NCBI GenBank assembly: GCA_905221605.1
Contig: CAJNDS010001824.1
Coordinates: forward strand, 1-64,000
DNA from: Symbiodinium natans
Lineage: Eukaryota; Sar; Dinophyceae; Suessiales; Symbiodiniaceae
Reading direction: 5' to 3'
Length of the DNA: 64,000 nt
Within the stretch, counting starts at the first letter, position 1, and each line of letters starts with the position of its first letter. Both the position numbers and the translations under genes were made by a program. Positions 19,643 through 30,443 of this stretch are shown here, one piece after another. A model generated the notes under the pieces. It did no database searches, had not been told where the DNA came from, and was given only the letters and a program-made list of their open reading frames with translations.

Positions 19643-19715
19643 GACCCTAACCCTAAACCCTAAACCCTAAACCCCAAACCCTAAACCCAAAACCCAAAAC
19701 CCAAAACCCAAAACC
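19643..19715 (-). repeat. Telomeric array grading into (CCCAAAA) variant
   Basis: Perfect CCCTAAA units followed by CCCCAAA, then five CCCAAAA units, showing local homogenisation of a variant. Confidence 0.9.
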
Positions 19716-19837
19716 AACTCTCTTTCAATTGATGCCTCCAGTGGCTGCACGGGGCACTCGACAAGCTCGGCTGGCCGCGGCTGAGCGTTGCTGTCTTCCT
19801 GGCTCTGCCCCACAGTTACTAGCGTAACATAGGGGCC

Positions 19838-19905
19838 TTCATGGTTAGAATAGGGTTTGGGCGGCTATAACTTCATGGGGACCAGAAGGTTCCATTTAAA
19901 AGCAA
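19838..19905 (+). repeat. Dispersed element family A, diverged copy
   Basis: GGCCTTCATGGTTAGAATAG, GGTTTGGGCGGCTATAACTT, CATGGGGACCAGAAGGTTCC. The 3' ATTATTCCGACC block is not recognisable. Confidence 0.5.
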
Positions 19906-21394
19906 GCTATTGCGACGCCTTCATTAGAAAAGAGCAGTGGAAGTTCCTTGGGCATGTGTACCTTCTGTCCTGCACATGGCCAGGTAAACCCTCAACGCTG
20001 TGGTAGCTCTTCAGTATGTTGGAAGAGGAGCTGAGTGCAAGCGGGGCCGGGGTGTGTTCCCAAAACCCCTAAAACCCGCCCTAAAGCCCTAGATGTGCAT
20101 ACGATGTCTTGTTGCATCCGGACGATAGCATTGATCCAATGTTCCCCCAAAAACTCGCCGAAACTCCTAGCCTGAAGCTGTAGCTCGAGCAACTCATGCC
20201 TCAACGGATTCTTGGACAGTGATTCCTAAACCCTAATTCCTAGTTCCTAATCCCTCCTGGGAGAATGGCCTACTGGGGTTCTTGGTACAGGACTAGGTAC
20301 CTTATATCCCCCTATATGGACCCTTTGTGGGGTAACTGAACCCTAAACCCTAAACCTATGAAACCTACACCCTAAACCCTACTGAGAACCCGCAAGACAG
20401 TTGCCGAGTTTGGCCGTGTGACCCCCTTGCACAAAGGCAGTGCTCGTTGGAGCACTTCCTGGCTGGATGCACTCACTGTGTCGGTTTGGGTCAAGGGTTT
20501 AGGGACCGCTCAGGCATGGAATATCTACTTGAATTCGAGTACCCCTACACGTAGAGTGAGTTTGTGAAGCACGCGCATGCGCATAAATAGGAAGGATGCT
20601 GAAATATGTCTAAGCGGGGAATGTCGCTCTGGGAACTTGCGGGATGGTAGAAGCATCACCGACGCGCGGGTAGTTTTCTACATGAGGGTCCTTTGCTTTT
20701 GTCCCCTACACTGAAAACGAAGGACCCCAAAAAAGTACCCTCACTTAGAGAAACACCGATGTAACTCTTGCAAAGTTGAGCCCCTTGCTGTCAAGTTCAA
20801 CAGAATGGCAAAGAACCCGACTGCTGCACTCAAGGGACATGAGTTTTTCACAATCTCACAGGTGCGGTTTTGGGACTCATCTTCAAGTTCTAAGTTCCCC
20901 GATCAGCAGGCCCCACCCTAGACAACGCCGTGCAGCGGACGAACTCCCGAACAAACAGCCCCAACAAAAACTGCACCCTCTGCTGCCTGCGCTTCCTGCC
21001 AAGCCTTCTCCACCTTGCACTGGCTTGGGATATCACGCTGGAGGGCTCGAAAGCTCTTAACGCTAGGACCGCGCGCTATGCTCGCGCATATGTAAATGTG
21101 GTCGGAGGGCCCAAGCCCTGTAGCCCAAACCTGTGTGCGTCTCGTAGTGCGAAGCCTTGGACATAAGCGAGAGAGCTAAGCAGTGCTTATGTTTGGCGTG
21201 AGATCTAGAAGGGAGACCCCCGCAATCTTGGGATATGAGGGATCGCTCTGGCTTCTAAACCCTAAGCCTAAACCCTAAACTCTAAACCCCTCACTTTTCC
21301 CTTTTAAACCCAGAAGCCAGGCCATTAAGGGATCAGTCTGGGAGCGTGTATTGCAGGGAGTCTCCGACGGAGATCCCGGCGATTTACAGGAGAC
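19906..21394. other. Unassigned sequence with sparse telomere-like units
   Basis: No supportable gene. Two to three CCCTAAA units at 20338-20358 and 21255-21290; otherwise mixed sequence with no recognised motif. Confidence 0.5.
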
Positions 21395-21606
21395 CGGAGG
21401 GGAATACTACTACTGCCGTATGGTCCCTTTAGAAATTGACTATAATAACCCCCTACCCTAAACCCTAAACCCTAAACCCTAAACCCTAAACCCTAAACCC
21501 TAAACCCTAAACCCTAAACCCTAAACCCTAAACCCTGAACCCTGAACCCTGAACCCTGAACCCTGAACCCTAAACCCTTTCCAATTATTAAGGCCTCTGT
21601 ATTAGC
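21395..21606 (-). repeat. Dispersed element family A, split by a telomeric array
   Basis: The reverse complement begins GAGGCCTTAATAATTGGAAA and ends GGGGGTTATTATAG, CTAAAGGGACCATACGG. In the other copies these halves are joined by AGGGTTTTGGGGG. Here the join holds the array 21455-21577, about eleven CCCTAAA units then about six CCCTGAA units on the plus strand. Confidence 0.7.
21455..21577 (-). repeat. Interstitial telomeric array (CCCTAAA) plus (CCCTGAA) block
   Basis: About eleven perfect CCCTAAA units, then six CCCTGAA units, then one CCCTAAA. It sits inside a family A element. Confidence 0.95.
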
Positions 21607-21804
21607 TGAGCTAAGGCTGGGCTTGGGTTCGGTCCTAGGGTCTGGAGGGTCTAGGGTCGAAACAAAGAACAAGCTGCTTAAGAACCACCCAAAATGAAAG
21701 AAATAATGCCCGTATATTGCCCTTGCAAGGAAGAATATCGCTATTTTGGATGAATCCAAGTAGTAGAAATCTGAACCCTAAAGCCTAACCTCTGGGATGT
21801 TCTC

Positions 21805-21897
21805 CGTTATACTAGTCCTTAAATAGGCATTAGAGTACTACCCCCCTACGATCATCCTAATTAAAAGACTCTTAGTATAAGGGGGCCGAAATCCATG
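21805..21897. repeat. Dispersed element family B, copy 2, with inverted ends
   Basis: Starts TTATACTAGTCCTTAAATAG and ends TTAGTATAAGGGGG, so TTATACTA and TAGTATAA form inverted ends. Internal ACTACCCCCCTACGAT matches the copy at 53056-53132. Confidence 0.6.
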
Positions 21898-21965
21898 CCT
21901 TGGCAGCTTGTCGTGAGCTCTCTGTGCCAGCGATCGCCTCGATTCGAATTCGTTCCTGGCCTCAG

Positions 21966-22014
21966 TTTAGGGTTTAGGGTTTAGGGTTTAGGGTTTAGGG
22001 TTTAGGGTTTAGGG
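21966..22014 (+). repeat. Interstitial telomeric array (TTTAGGG), 7 copies
   Basis: Perfect heptamers. Confidence 0.95.
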
Positions 22015-22370
22015 TAAGGACAGGTGTTTGCAGGTTTCGGGCTTGGCAGGTCAGGGTTTGAGGGACTAGGGGTTTAGGAGATATAGCCATAGAAGTGGGT
22101 TTAGGAGTAATTAAAAAAGCGCTTCAGGGGTTTAGGGGTTCAGTGGAGACAGATCTTAATGAATGGGCACCTTTGGACCACTAGAACCGAAAATTACTTC
22201 CTGTTTAGGTGCCTTCAGAGCGGAGCGCAACACCGCAGCTCCTTTAGTACTATTATTATTAGGGCAAGAACGGGGATTCTCTTGACACTTACCTTTTCCT
22301 TGAGTCCTTTCACCCCTATAAACAAGCCTCGCGAATCCATCCCACCTGTCAGTCTTGCCCATGAATCCGC

Positions 22371-22483
22371 CCTTGAGACCCTAACTCTCATATCTTGGTC
22401 TAACCGTTCACACCCTTGGAATCGCATGCCAGGTTAACCGCTCTCTCCCTGTCACACCTTGAGACCCTAACTCTCATATCTTG
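22371..22483. repeat. Perfect 27-bp direct repeat, copies 86 bp apart
   Basis: 22371-22397 and 22457-22483 both begin CCTTGAGACCCTAACTCTCA. It marks the left side of a compositionally distinct island (about 22.4-23.8 kb). Confidence 0.8.
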
Positions 22484-22749
22484 ATTTGTAGTCATCCATG
22501 ACCTCTCGTGGTCCGCCACACGCTGACGGGCCTGACACAGTACACGTTTGCATTGCGCGCCGCGCCGAAGCTGGCCTAGCGGATGCCGTGGTCTTGACCC
22601 TGGCCCTCACATCTGCAATCGCCGAACCCCCTTTGCATGTTCCCAACACGCGCGTACCTGCACAAACACAGGTCTCAAGCTCGGAAAACTTGATGAGCAA
22701 TTTCGGCACCGGCCGCAGACATTGCTTCTCGCGCAACGACTTTCAAAAA

Positions 22750-23259
22750 TCACATGCGCTGCCGCAGTTCAAGAAGCTTGCGCGACTCTTGCGTGAAGTT
22801 CAACATTTGGGCGGTGAAACTTGCGTCCATGGTCTCGGTGGAGTGATCTGACTTGGAGTAGCTTTCAGAGTGATCCGGCTCGGAGTAGGTCTCAATGTCC
22901 TCTGACGTGTTGTCATCCTCGGTCTCGGAGGCTTCGCTGTCGACGCCGGGCTGCAACTGCTCCTGGCTAGGATCGCCACCGACCGGAAGCCAGTCAGTGT
23001 GGCGAATCTTGCCGACGTGGAACAAATTGTCAAGGACCAAGCTGACGCGGATGATGCTCCCGCCGTGACCGTGAAGCCCAGCAAGGAACCAGCTGATGCG
23101 GATGATGCTCCGTTGTGGCCCCGTGAAGCGCAGCAAGGACCCAGCTGATGCGGATGATGCTCCCCTCCTGGCCATGCTGATGCGGATGATGCTCCGTTGT
23201 GGCCCCGTGAAGCCCAGCAAGCACCCAGCTGATGCTGATGATGGCGCAGCAAGGACCAT
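22750..23259 (-). CDS. Possible 3' end of an unrecognised gene (Ser/Glu/Asp-rich)
   Basis: A 169-codon frame on the minus strand. The C-terminal half (about 22750-23030) looks protein-like: HVGKIRHTDWLPVGGDPSQEQ, then an acidic stretch (SEASETEDDNTSEDIETYSE), then repeated SESYSKSD and FTAQMLNFTQESRKLLELRQ. The N-terminal half is translated from a 50-60-bp minisatellite and shows repeated FTGPQRSIIRIS, so it may not be genuine. I do not recognise a family. The start at 23259 is arbitrary; an upstream exon or a broken gene is equally possible. Confidence 0.3.
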   Translation of the reverse strand: MVLAAPSSASAGCLLGFTGPQRSIIRISMARRGASSASAGSLLRFTGPQRSIIRISWFLAGLHGHGGSIIRVSLVLDNLFHVGKIRHTDWLPVGGDPSQEQLQPGVDSEASETEDDNTSEDIETYSEPDHSESYSKSDHSTETMDASFTAQMLNFTQESRKLLELRQRM

Positions 23260-23310
23260 GTGCAGCTGATGCCGAGGATGCTCCCCGTGGCCCCGTGAGA
23301 GAAGCCCAGC
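23030..23310. repeat. Minisatellite, unit about 50-60 bp, 5 degenerate copies
   Basis: Repeated CAGCTGATGCGGATGATGCT followed by CCGTTGTGGCCCCGTGAAGC and CCAGCAAGGACC. Frames on both strands stay open through several copies. Confidence 0.8.
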
Positions 23311-23740
23311 AATAAGTCAAATTTAAATGTTGTATGTCATGTATAACATATTGAAAAATCGGCGATCTTTTGTCGTCTGGCACGAGGACAGATGTTTGAT
23401 GGAACCCTATGATAAAAACTTCGTGAAGCATTCTTTGTATTGACGATTACATCTGAAAGCATGAGTAATAATCCAGTAAGATACTATAATGCTCAGAACT
23501 AACAAAAGAACAATGATTCAAGACATTCGTAGAGCATTTAGTTATTGTTTTTTTTGAACACTTCACATAAATATGTAGCCAATATAGCTAGTGCAATTTG
23601 TACAGTAACTATCATGAGTATCGTTAATGCAATTAATGTAGTTAAACAACACCTATGTGAGCTGACATGAGTGCATGTGCATCTGTGCTCAGTGATAGTA
23701 CTTTTGCAACCGTAGCTCATGTTTCTGCATGATGTCTATC
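23311..23740. other. AT-rich island, no telomere-like repeats
   Basis: The sequence here is distinctly AT-rich compared with its surroundings and lacks TTTAGGG units. A 60-codon minus-strand frame at 23538-23720 contains a hydrophobic stretch (TTLIALTILMIVTVQIALAI) that could be a membrane segment, but nothing else supports a gene. Confidence 0.4.
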
Positions 23741-23768
23741 AATTCGAACGCCAACAATTTGGCTCAAG
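23709..23768 (+). other. Two partial matches to the dinoflagellate spliced leader
   Basis: The conserved dinoflagellate leader is a 22-mer ending CCATTTTGGCTCAAG and starting DCCGTAGC. Here ACCGTAGC occurs at 23709-23716, and CAATTTGGCTCAAG at 23755-23768 matches the last 14 bases of the leader at 13 positions. They may be leader relics of retroposed mRNAs or chance. Confidence 0.3.
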
Positions 23769-23829
23769 CGCCTTGTGTCGAATTAAGCGTGACTTTCGCA
23801 CACGATAGTACCGCAGGAGTAGCTTAAAT

Positions 23830-25625
23830 GTCATGCAGCCCAAACCCTAAACGGTAACTCCCAAACCTTAAAGCCGATGGAGGGTACTACAGGCCGCAGC
23901 TCCAGACGCCTTCAGATACTCCCAGGTAAGGCGAGTCACGCACGTAGCCGGCGCAGGTGCGCCGAAGGTCCAGTCGCCTCGTCTCAGGGTTCAGGGCTTG
24001 GGGCTTAGAATAACCCCGAGCCCTCAACACTCCGAGAGAATCTGCAGCCAAAACCCGCTATTCTAGACGAAGCATTGCTGACTTTCGGGGCTCGGCAAAG
24101 GCTCGGGAAGGTCTGACGCTCCGGTCTCATTGCTCGACGGCTTTGCAAACTCCAGGGTTTCGTTGGCTCTGAAAATTCTGTGGGTGTGAGGTCAGAGAGA
24201 CCGAGGAGCCCAGACTCACAACAGCTGCCTCCACATGACCGCACCTTCATGCACAGAGACTCTTGCGCGCGCATGATGAAGTCAGCGTAGGTGGGAAAAC
24301 GTCCCGTGCAAACGCCCAAACCCACATGTTCTCCCAAACATCCTCCAGACCTGGAAAGCCATAGACGAAAAAAACTACAGTACCTTACCCTAAACAACCC
24401 CCTAAACCTTAAACCCTAAACCCTAAAAAGCCCCCTCAGTCTGCTGGTCACAGCACTGGTGGCTGTCTCCGAATGATGGGCCCTTACTTAGGGCCTTGGG
24501 GTCTCTAAATAATTCCTTGGGCAGCTTTGGAGGGGCAGCAAAACGGGCCTTGAAATTCAGAACCTTAAGCCCCATACCCTCAGAATCCTCGGAGAGCCTG
24601 AGAGGCCCTTTAAGGTTTGGGGTTTAGGGTTTCGGGATAAGCTGACTCCTACACCACTAGATCTCTAGGGGCTTTCGGCCTCCGTCGCAGCTGCGTTGCG
24701 AGTTCATCACTGCGCCTCTGCTCCTTGCTCTTTGTTGGGCTTAGGGTTGGCAAAAGCGTTCGTTTTAAGGTTTCCGGCAGTTTTCGGGGGTTGCAGCGGC
24801 TGTGTATAGATTTAGGCCGTGTCCCCAAGTCAGCGATGTGTCCCAAGAGTCCCATTATAGAACCCCAAGCTATGAGGAACATGGTCCATAGGGGGCAACC
24901 CCAAAACCCGACAAGTTCGATCAGCCTCCTCCACCGCAACTCAACCCTAAATCCCCGAAAGCGCCCTGTAGCTTACGCAATCGGTTCTCGGCAGGCGACG
25001 CTGTGCCAGGGTCGTACGAAGATCCACGACCTAGCTATAGTAGCCCTGTACAGTGATCAGTGTACGAACTCTGGAAGTTTCCCAATTCCCATTATCATGT
25101 TTTGGAGTAGATAGAATATTTCCCCGACTTTGGGCAATGCCCATAACGACTATTTGAGAGGGCCGAAGGCCGTCCTCCCCGGAGACGATGTCTCGGGCCG
25201 TGTGGGCGCATGCTTTGCACGCCACTGCCCTCAGCCTGCCAAAGTCATCTGGTCAGACTTATACTCCCCGTTTTGGGAACATACAGACAACAATGTGCTC
25301 TTGGGACTCACCAGCCGAAAGGAAAAACAATGAACGCACATCCTCAGTGTAAGATGATCCTTGTCCATGTTTTGCCCTACCACGGTGGTTTGCACGAATT
25401 GCGCGGGCAAGTACACCTTGAAGGGAAGAATCCAAAACGCCCAGGAACATGGCCTCCTGAACCAAGAAGCCAGAAGCCCTAAGCCAGAGCCTTAAACCCT
25501 AAACCCTAAACCCCTAACCGGGGTGCTTTTCGTCGGCCAGCTGCCGCTGGAGGCAAAAGGCGCCAGCAATCTTTTCCTGCAGCACATGGTGCGTTTGCGA
25601 GCCGAAGCCTCCAGCACCCCCATGA
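23830..25625. other. Gene-poor mosaic with short telomeric tracts
   Basis: Two or three CCCTAAA units at 24403-24427 and 25493-25513, G-strand units near 24612-24632. No open frame with recognisable domains. Confidence 0.5.
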
Positions 25626-25674
25626 ACCCTAAACCTTAAGCCCTAAACCCTAAACCCTAAACCCTAAACCCTAC
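25626..25674 (-). repeat. Interstitial telomeric array (CCCTAAA), about 6 copies
   Basis: First units degenerate (CCTTAAG), then perfect. Confidence 0.9.
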
Positions 25675-27443
25675 CCATGGTAAGGTTTCCCGTTGGAAGC
25701 TGTGAAGGTTCGAAGCAACACATTAGATTCGAGCGTTTCGCGATATGCGAGGTGCAGTTTTGGCCCAAACGGTGGAGGTAAGACTTAAGAGGAAGCTGTT
25801 TCGGGCCTCTCTGGGGCTTCAGAGGGCATCCAATAACCTTCCGGGTTGGAGGGACTGCTGGCCCGAGCCATGAAGCTTAATATGGTTAAACAGTTGGAGA
25901 TCACAAAAGTCTTTGGGGATACGCCACAATATCTGCACTAGGCAGACAGAGGAAGATATATCAGCACCGCACCGTCTGCCATGTCTACTGCGCCAACAAG
26001 ACTGCTGTTTCTATTGCCAATGACAATCTTGCACAAGCTTGTTGCTTCTCTCCCTCTCTGCTTCCGCTTCTGGATCTCTCTCTCTCTCTCTCATTCTCTC
26101 ATAGCTAAATTTAACTCAATTGCAACCCTAAACCCGACACCCAGAGATGTTTGGACCTCGAAGTGCTTCGTCGTGTCTCGGAGCTGGTTTTCCAGCTCGC
26201 GTGACCTGCGATCTTTCGCTTCGGGTGCCTTGGGAGTAGATAGGGCTTTGGGGGGAGTCAAATTGGATCCAACGCAAGGTCCCAGAAGTCGCCCCTTGTG
26301 CCCTAAACCCTCCATCCCTAACCCCAAACCCTCAGCCCTATACCTCAAAACCCTAAACCCCGAAACCTGCACCCTAAACCCCAAACCCTAAACCCTAAAC
26401 CCCAAACCCTGAATCCTAAACCCGCTGAGAGACCGCGCGGTGCCTCTTCTCACAGGATGCAGTGGACTCCTGGCCAACACGATCCAGCTTAGGCCACCCT
26501 TCAAACTTCAGACCCTAAGCCCTAAATCCTAAACCACAAAATCCTAAACCCTAAACCCCTAAACCCCCAAACCCCAAAACCCTCAACCCTAGGCCATCTT
26601 CGGAGTTGTCGAGGGTTTTCGGGACCTCCCAAAACCTTGTTGGAGACCGAAAACGAAACCGGAAGCCCTCTTGAAACGACATGCAAATGTCGATCCCGGA
26701 CTGCCTTTGGGTTTAGGGATGAGGGTTTAGGGTTTAGGGACATTAGGGTTTAGGGTTTATTTGGGGTTTAGGGTTTCGGGCTTCGTGCTCACGGCTAAGG
26801 GTGCCGAACCTCCCTTTATCAAACCCAAACCTGACTCTCTCTAAACCCTACCTCCCCCTCTTGGCAAGCAGGCATATCTCTCAGCATGCCGGGGGATCAC
26901 CAGATACCCAAATATGCCCTTTTCAAGGGCTACTTGGGCCTTCCTCTCAAGGGAAAAGGGGGGGGGGGGAGTAGCGAAGGCGAACCCAAGATGAAGGCCC
27001 CTCCACGCACCCAAAACCTTGTCCCCAACCACCAAAGCTCCAGTGGAAGAGTTGGCTCTTGCGCAGAGAACACACATGCAGGTGACATGCCAGTTAGGAA
27101 GTTTCGGGCCTAGTTTAGGGTTGCGGGTTGGGGGTCGAGGGTTCAGGGTTTGGGGTTTAGGAAGTTTCGAGTTCAGGGCTTAGCAAGTTAAGGCTGTCGG
27201 GTTGGGGGTCTAGGGTTTCGGGCTTTGGGTTAAGGATGTTGAGCTTCGGGTGTAGGATTTGGGATTTCAGGCTTGCAGGTTAATCTCGGGCTTTAGGGGA
27301 GTATAGGGGTTTGGAGCTGGGTGGCCTGTGATCATGCAATGAGCAGTCAAAGCAATGCCATAGACGACTTGAATAGATGCTACATTTCTTTGCGACAGAA
27401 GCATGAGAGAGTGAGCGGCTGCATGCTTCGAAAAGCCGGGATA
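25675..27443. other. Degenerate telomere-like mosaic, no gene
   Basis: Contains a (CT)n tract (26076-26103), degenerate C-strand units (26300-26420, 26515-26595), G-strand units (26705-26780, 27113-27305) and a G-run (26957-26968). Nothing supportable as a gene. Confidence 0.55.
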
Positions 27444-27479
27444 AACCCTAAACCCTAAACCCTAAACCCTAAACCCTAG
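27444..27479 (-). repeat. Interstitial telomeric array (CCCTAAA), 5 copies
   Basis: Perfect heptamers. Confidence 0.95.
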
Positions 27480-27568
27480 AGCTCAAATCCCCAGAAACCT
27501 GCAGCTGGCTCAGCTGCAGCTGCACCTCGTGGCTTCTAAGAGGGCTTGAGGGGGTCTTAGGAGGGTGT

Positions 27569-28370
27569 GGGAGTTTTAGGGTTTTGGGGGTTTTAGGGTT
27601 CAGGGTTTGGGAGTTTTAGGGTTTTGGGGGGTTTTAGGGTTCAGGGTTTGGGAGTTTTAGGGTTTTGGGGGGTTTTAGGGTTCAGGGTTTGGGAGTTTTA
27701 GGGTTTTTGGGGGGTTTTAGGGTTCAGGGTTTGGGAGTTTTAGGGTTTTGGGGGTTTTAGGGTTCAGGGTTTGGGAGTGTTAGGGTTTTGGGGGTTTTGG
27801 GTTCAGGGTTTGGGAGTTTTAGGGTTTTGGGGGTTTTAGGGTTCAGGGTTTGGGGTTTGGGGGTTTTAGGTTTTTTGGGAGTTGGGGTTTAGGGTTCAGG
27901 GGGTTTTAGGGTTTTTGGGGTTTTAGGTTCAGGGTTTGTTTTTTGGAGTTCAGGGTTTGGAGTGTTAGGGTTCAGGGTTGGGGGGTTTTTAGGGTTCAGG
28001 GTTTGGGGTTTAGGGTTCAGGGTTTGGGAGTTTTAGGGTTTTGGGGGTTTTAGGGTTCAGGGTTTGGGAGTTTTAGGGTTTTGGGGGTTTTAGGGTTCAG
28101 GGTTTGGGAGTTTTAGGGTTTTGGGGGTTTTAGGGTTCAGGGTTTGGGAGTTTTAGGGTTTTGGGGGTTTTAGGGTTCAGGGTTTGGGAGTTTTAGGGTT
28201 TTAGGGTTCAGGGTTTGGGAGTTTTAGGGTTTTGGGGGTTTTGGGGTTCAGGGTTTGGGAGTTTTTAGGGTTTGGGAGAAATAGGGTTCAGGGTTTGGGA
28301 GCTTTAGGGTTTGGGAGTTTTAGGGTTTTGGGGAGTTTTAGGGTTCGGGGTTTGGGAGTTTGAGGGTCAA
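27569..28370 (+). repeat. Higher-order telomere-like array, 40-bp unit, about 20 copies
   Basis: The unit is GGGAGTTTTAGGGTTTTGGG + GGTTTTAGGGTTCAGGGTTT, measured as exactly 40 bp between 28026 and 28066. Many copies are near-identical; a few are deleted or shuffled (27860-28010, 28190-28260). Each unit contains several G-triplets, so G-quadruplex formation on this strand is likely. No coding potential. Confidence 0.92.
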
Positions 28371-28423
28371 GGGTTTGGGGTTTCGAGTTTGGGATTTAGG
28401 GTTTGGGGTTTCGGGTTTAGGGC

Positions 28424-28464
28424 TTGTGGTTTAGGGTTTAGGGTTTAGGGTTTAGGGTTTGGGG
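28424..28464 (+). repeat. Interstitial telomeric array (TTTAGGG), about 5 copies
   Basis: Perfect units ending in TTTGGGG. Confidence 0.9.
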
Positions 28465-28775
28465 TTTCTCAGTTTGGGGGTTGTGTGTGCTTTCTTTAGA
28501 ATCTGTTCTGTTCAAGGGCCTTTTGGGTTTTAAAGTTTTAGGGCTTGGGGGTCTTAGGGGTTTAGGGTTTTGAGGTTTTTGGGTCTGGGGTTTTCGAGTT
28601 TTAGAATTGTTGTTTTCCTTTGTGTTTTTTTTCCGGGAATTTGGGGTCTAGGAAATTTGGTGTCCTTGGGGTTTATGGCTTAGGGTCATTTTGAGAGTCC
28701 TAGGGCTTTGGGGTTTAGGAACTTGAGGCTCTGTGGTCTAGGTCTTTCTTGGCAGTGGACACCTTCTCTCTGCGT

Positions 28776-28823
28776 CTTATGTTTAGGGTTAAGGGTTTAG
28801 GGTTTAGGGTTTAGGATTTAGGG
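28776..28823 (+). repeat. Interstitial telomeric array (TTTAGGG), about 6 copies with variants
   Basis: Includes TTAAGGG and TTTAGGA units. Confidence 0.85.
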
Positions 28824-28946
28824 TTACGTCGTGAATCAGGGGCAAGCTGTTTTGTGGTCAAGCCTAAGCCCTAAACAGTTGACACTAAACCGAAACATCC
28901 CTAAAAGCCCTAACCCAGTTCAAGGTCCGAGCTGGGCCGTTGAGGT

Positions 28947-29020
28947 TGGGGTTTAGGGTTTAGGGTTTAGGGTTTAAGGTTTAGGGTTTAGGGTTTAGGG
29001 TTTAGGGTTTAGGGTTTAGC
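28947..29020 (+). repeat. Interstitial telomeric array (TTTAGGG), about 10 copies
   Basis: One TTTAAGG unit interrupts otherwise perfect repeats. Confidence 0.95.
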
Positions 29021-29148
29021 CCCGGAACTGGTGGCCCAAATACCCTGAACTCGAACTACACCTTGACTCAAAACCCTGAATCCCTCAACCCAGAAGTTAA
29101 AAACCCGAAAAGATAGCCCTAAAAACAGCCAAACCCTAGAAACCTAAA

Positions 29149-29320
29149 CCCTAAAACCCTAAACCCAAAAAACCCCAAACCTAAAACCCCAAACCTTAAA
29201 CCCCAAACCCCAAATCCCTAAACACTAAACCCTAAACCCTAAACCCCAAACCCTAAACCCTAAACCCCAAACCCTAAACCCCGAACCCCAAAACCCAAAC
29301 CATTAATCCTAAACCCCCAA
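29149..29320 (-). repeat. Degenerate C-strand telomere-like array
   Basis: Mixed CCCTAAA, CCCCAAA, CCCAAAA and CCCTAAAA units. Opposite in orientation to the arrays on both sides. Confidence 0.85.
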
Positions 29321-29390
29321 AAACACCCAGGCCTCTTCGAGTCGGCGCGTCAGAGAGGAGCGCTCCTCTTCCAGCCTTAGCGGGCTCCCC

Positions 29391-29442
29391 TTAGGGTTTA
29401 GGGTTTAGGGTTTAGGGTTTAGGGTTTAGGGTTCAGGGTTCA
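29391..29442 (+). repeat. Interstitial telomeric array (TTTAGGG), about 6 copies
   Basis: The last units change to TTCAGGG. Confidence 0.95.
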
Positions 29443-29546
29443 GGACTGTATTGCAGTGCTTCGGAACATCAGCAGCCAGGCGGCGCAGTGCGCTTCGACG
29501 CGAAGGACACCAAGGTCTCCTTGAACTCGGTCATCCTCCAGTTCAG

Positions 29547-29672
29547 TTTAGGGTTTAGGGTTTAGGGGTTTAGGGGTTTAGGGGTTTAGGGGTTTAGGGG
29601 TTTAGGGGTTTAGGGGTTTAGGGGTTTAGGGGTTTAGGGTTCAGGGTTTAGGGTTTAGGGTTCTAGGGCTTT
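29547..29672 (+). repeat. Telomeric array dominated by the 8-mer TTTAGGGG
   Basis: Two TTTAGGG units, then about ten perfect TTTAGGGG octamers (29561-29639), then TTCAGGG and TTTAGGG. This is local fixation of a one-base insertion variant. Confidence 0.93.
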
Positions 29673-29737
29673 GTTGGGGTTTTTAGGGTTTAGGGGGCAT
29701 CCTCCAGCGGAGGTTTTTCTTGGTTCTGATAGGACTA

Positions 29738-29842
29738 TTGGGGTTTGGGGGGGGGGGGGGGGGGTGCCCTTTTTGGTTTGATCGGTTTATAAGGGATCGT
29801 CAACCCAAAAGGTGGAATAAGGGTACTGCTGGGCATCCTCGT
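29738..29842 (+). repeat. Long G-run followed by dispersed family C copy
   Basis: A G-run (about 29743-29764) then CCCTTTTTGGTTTGATCGGT, TTATAAGGGATCGTCAACCC, AAAAGGTGGAATAAGGGTAC, TGCTGGGCATCC. Related to 45436-45555 and 60700-60780. Confidence 0.6.
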
Positions 29843-30233
29843 TTTCCACCAGAAGCAGCAGGTTCACCCGATTGAGGTTCGGGTTTAGGGTTTCGGGGGT
29901 CAGGGTTTGTATTTAAGGGCGTTTGGAGTACCTCCAAAGCTTGCCATTGGCAGAGTTGTTTACGACCACATTTGGGAAGCCTATACCCCTTCAACTGACC
30001 ATGAGCCTTTGTTAAGGTTTCTTGGCCGTTTTGGGCTCGAGTATTCGACCGGGAGGTGGAAATGCCGGATGCTTTGACTGGGGCAGGCCCGTAAAACCCT
30101 ACGAAACAAAAAGCAAGTTCATTCTGAAGCACAGCACAAACACATCTAAGACCCTAAAACCCTAAACTCCAAAATCTAAACCCTAAACCCTAAACCCCCA
30201 CAATCAAACCGCAAACCACCTCAACCCGAAACT

Positions 30234-30354
30234 AAACCCTAAACCCTAAACCCTAAACCCTAAACCCTAAACCCTAAACCCTAAACCCTAAACCCTAAAC
30301 CCTAAACCCTAAACCCTAAACCCTAAACCCTAAACCCTAAACCCTAAACCCTAA
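30234..30354 (-). repeat. Interstitial telomeric array (CCCTAAA), about 17 perfect copies
   Basis: The longest uninterrupted canonical array in the window. Confidence 0.97.
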
Positions 30355-30443
30355 CAAAGAATCCCCAGCTGATGGAAGAAACGACGAGTCGCTGCTGTTC
30401 CAAGCCGGCTCTCAGCCTCGGTGCTGACAGGGCTTTAAGCGTT

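Noticed and set aside
27569-28370. CRISPR-like regular array
   Set aside because: There are no unique spacers; the 40-bp unit is contiguous and made of telomere variants. No CRISPR array was seen anywhere.
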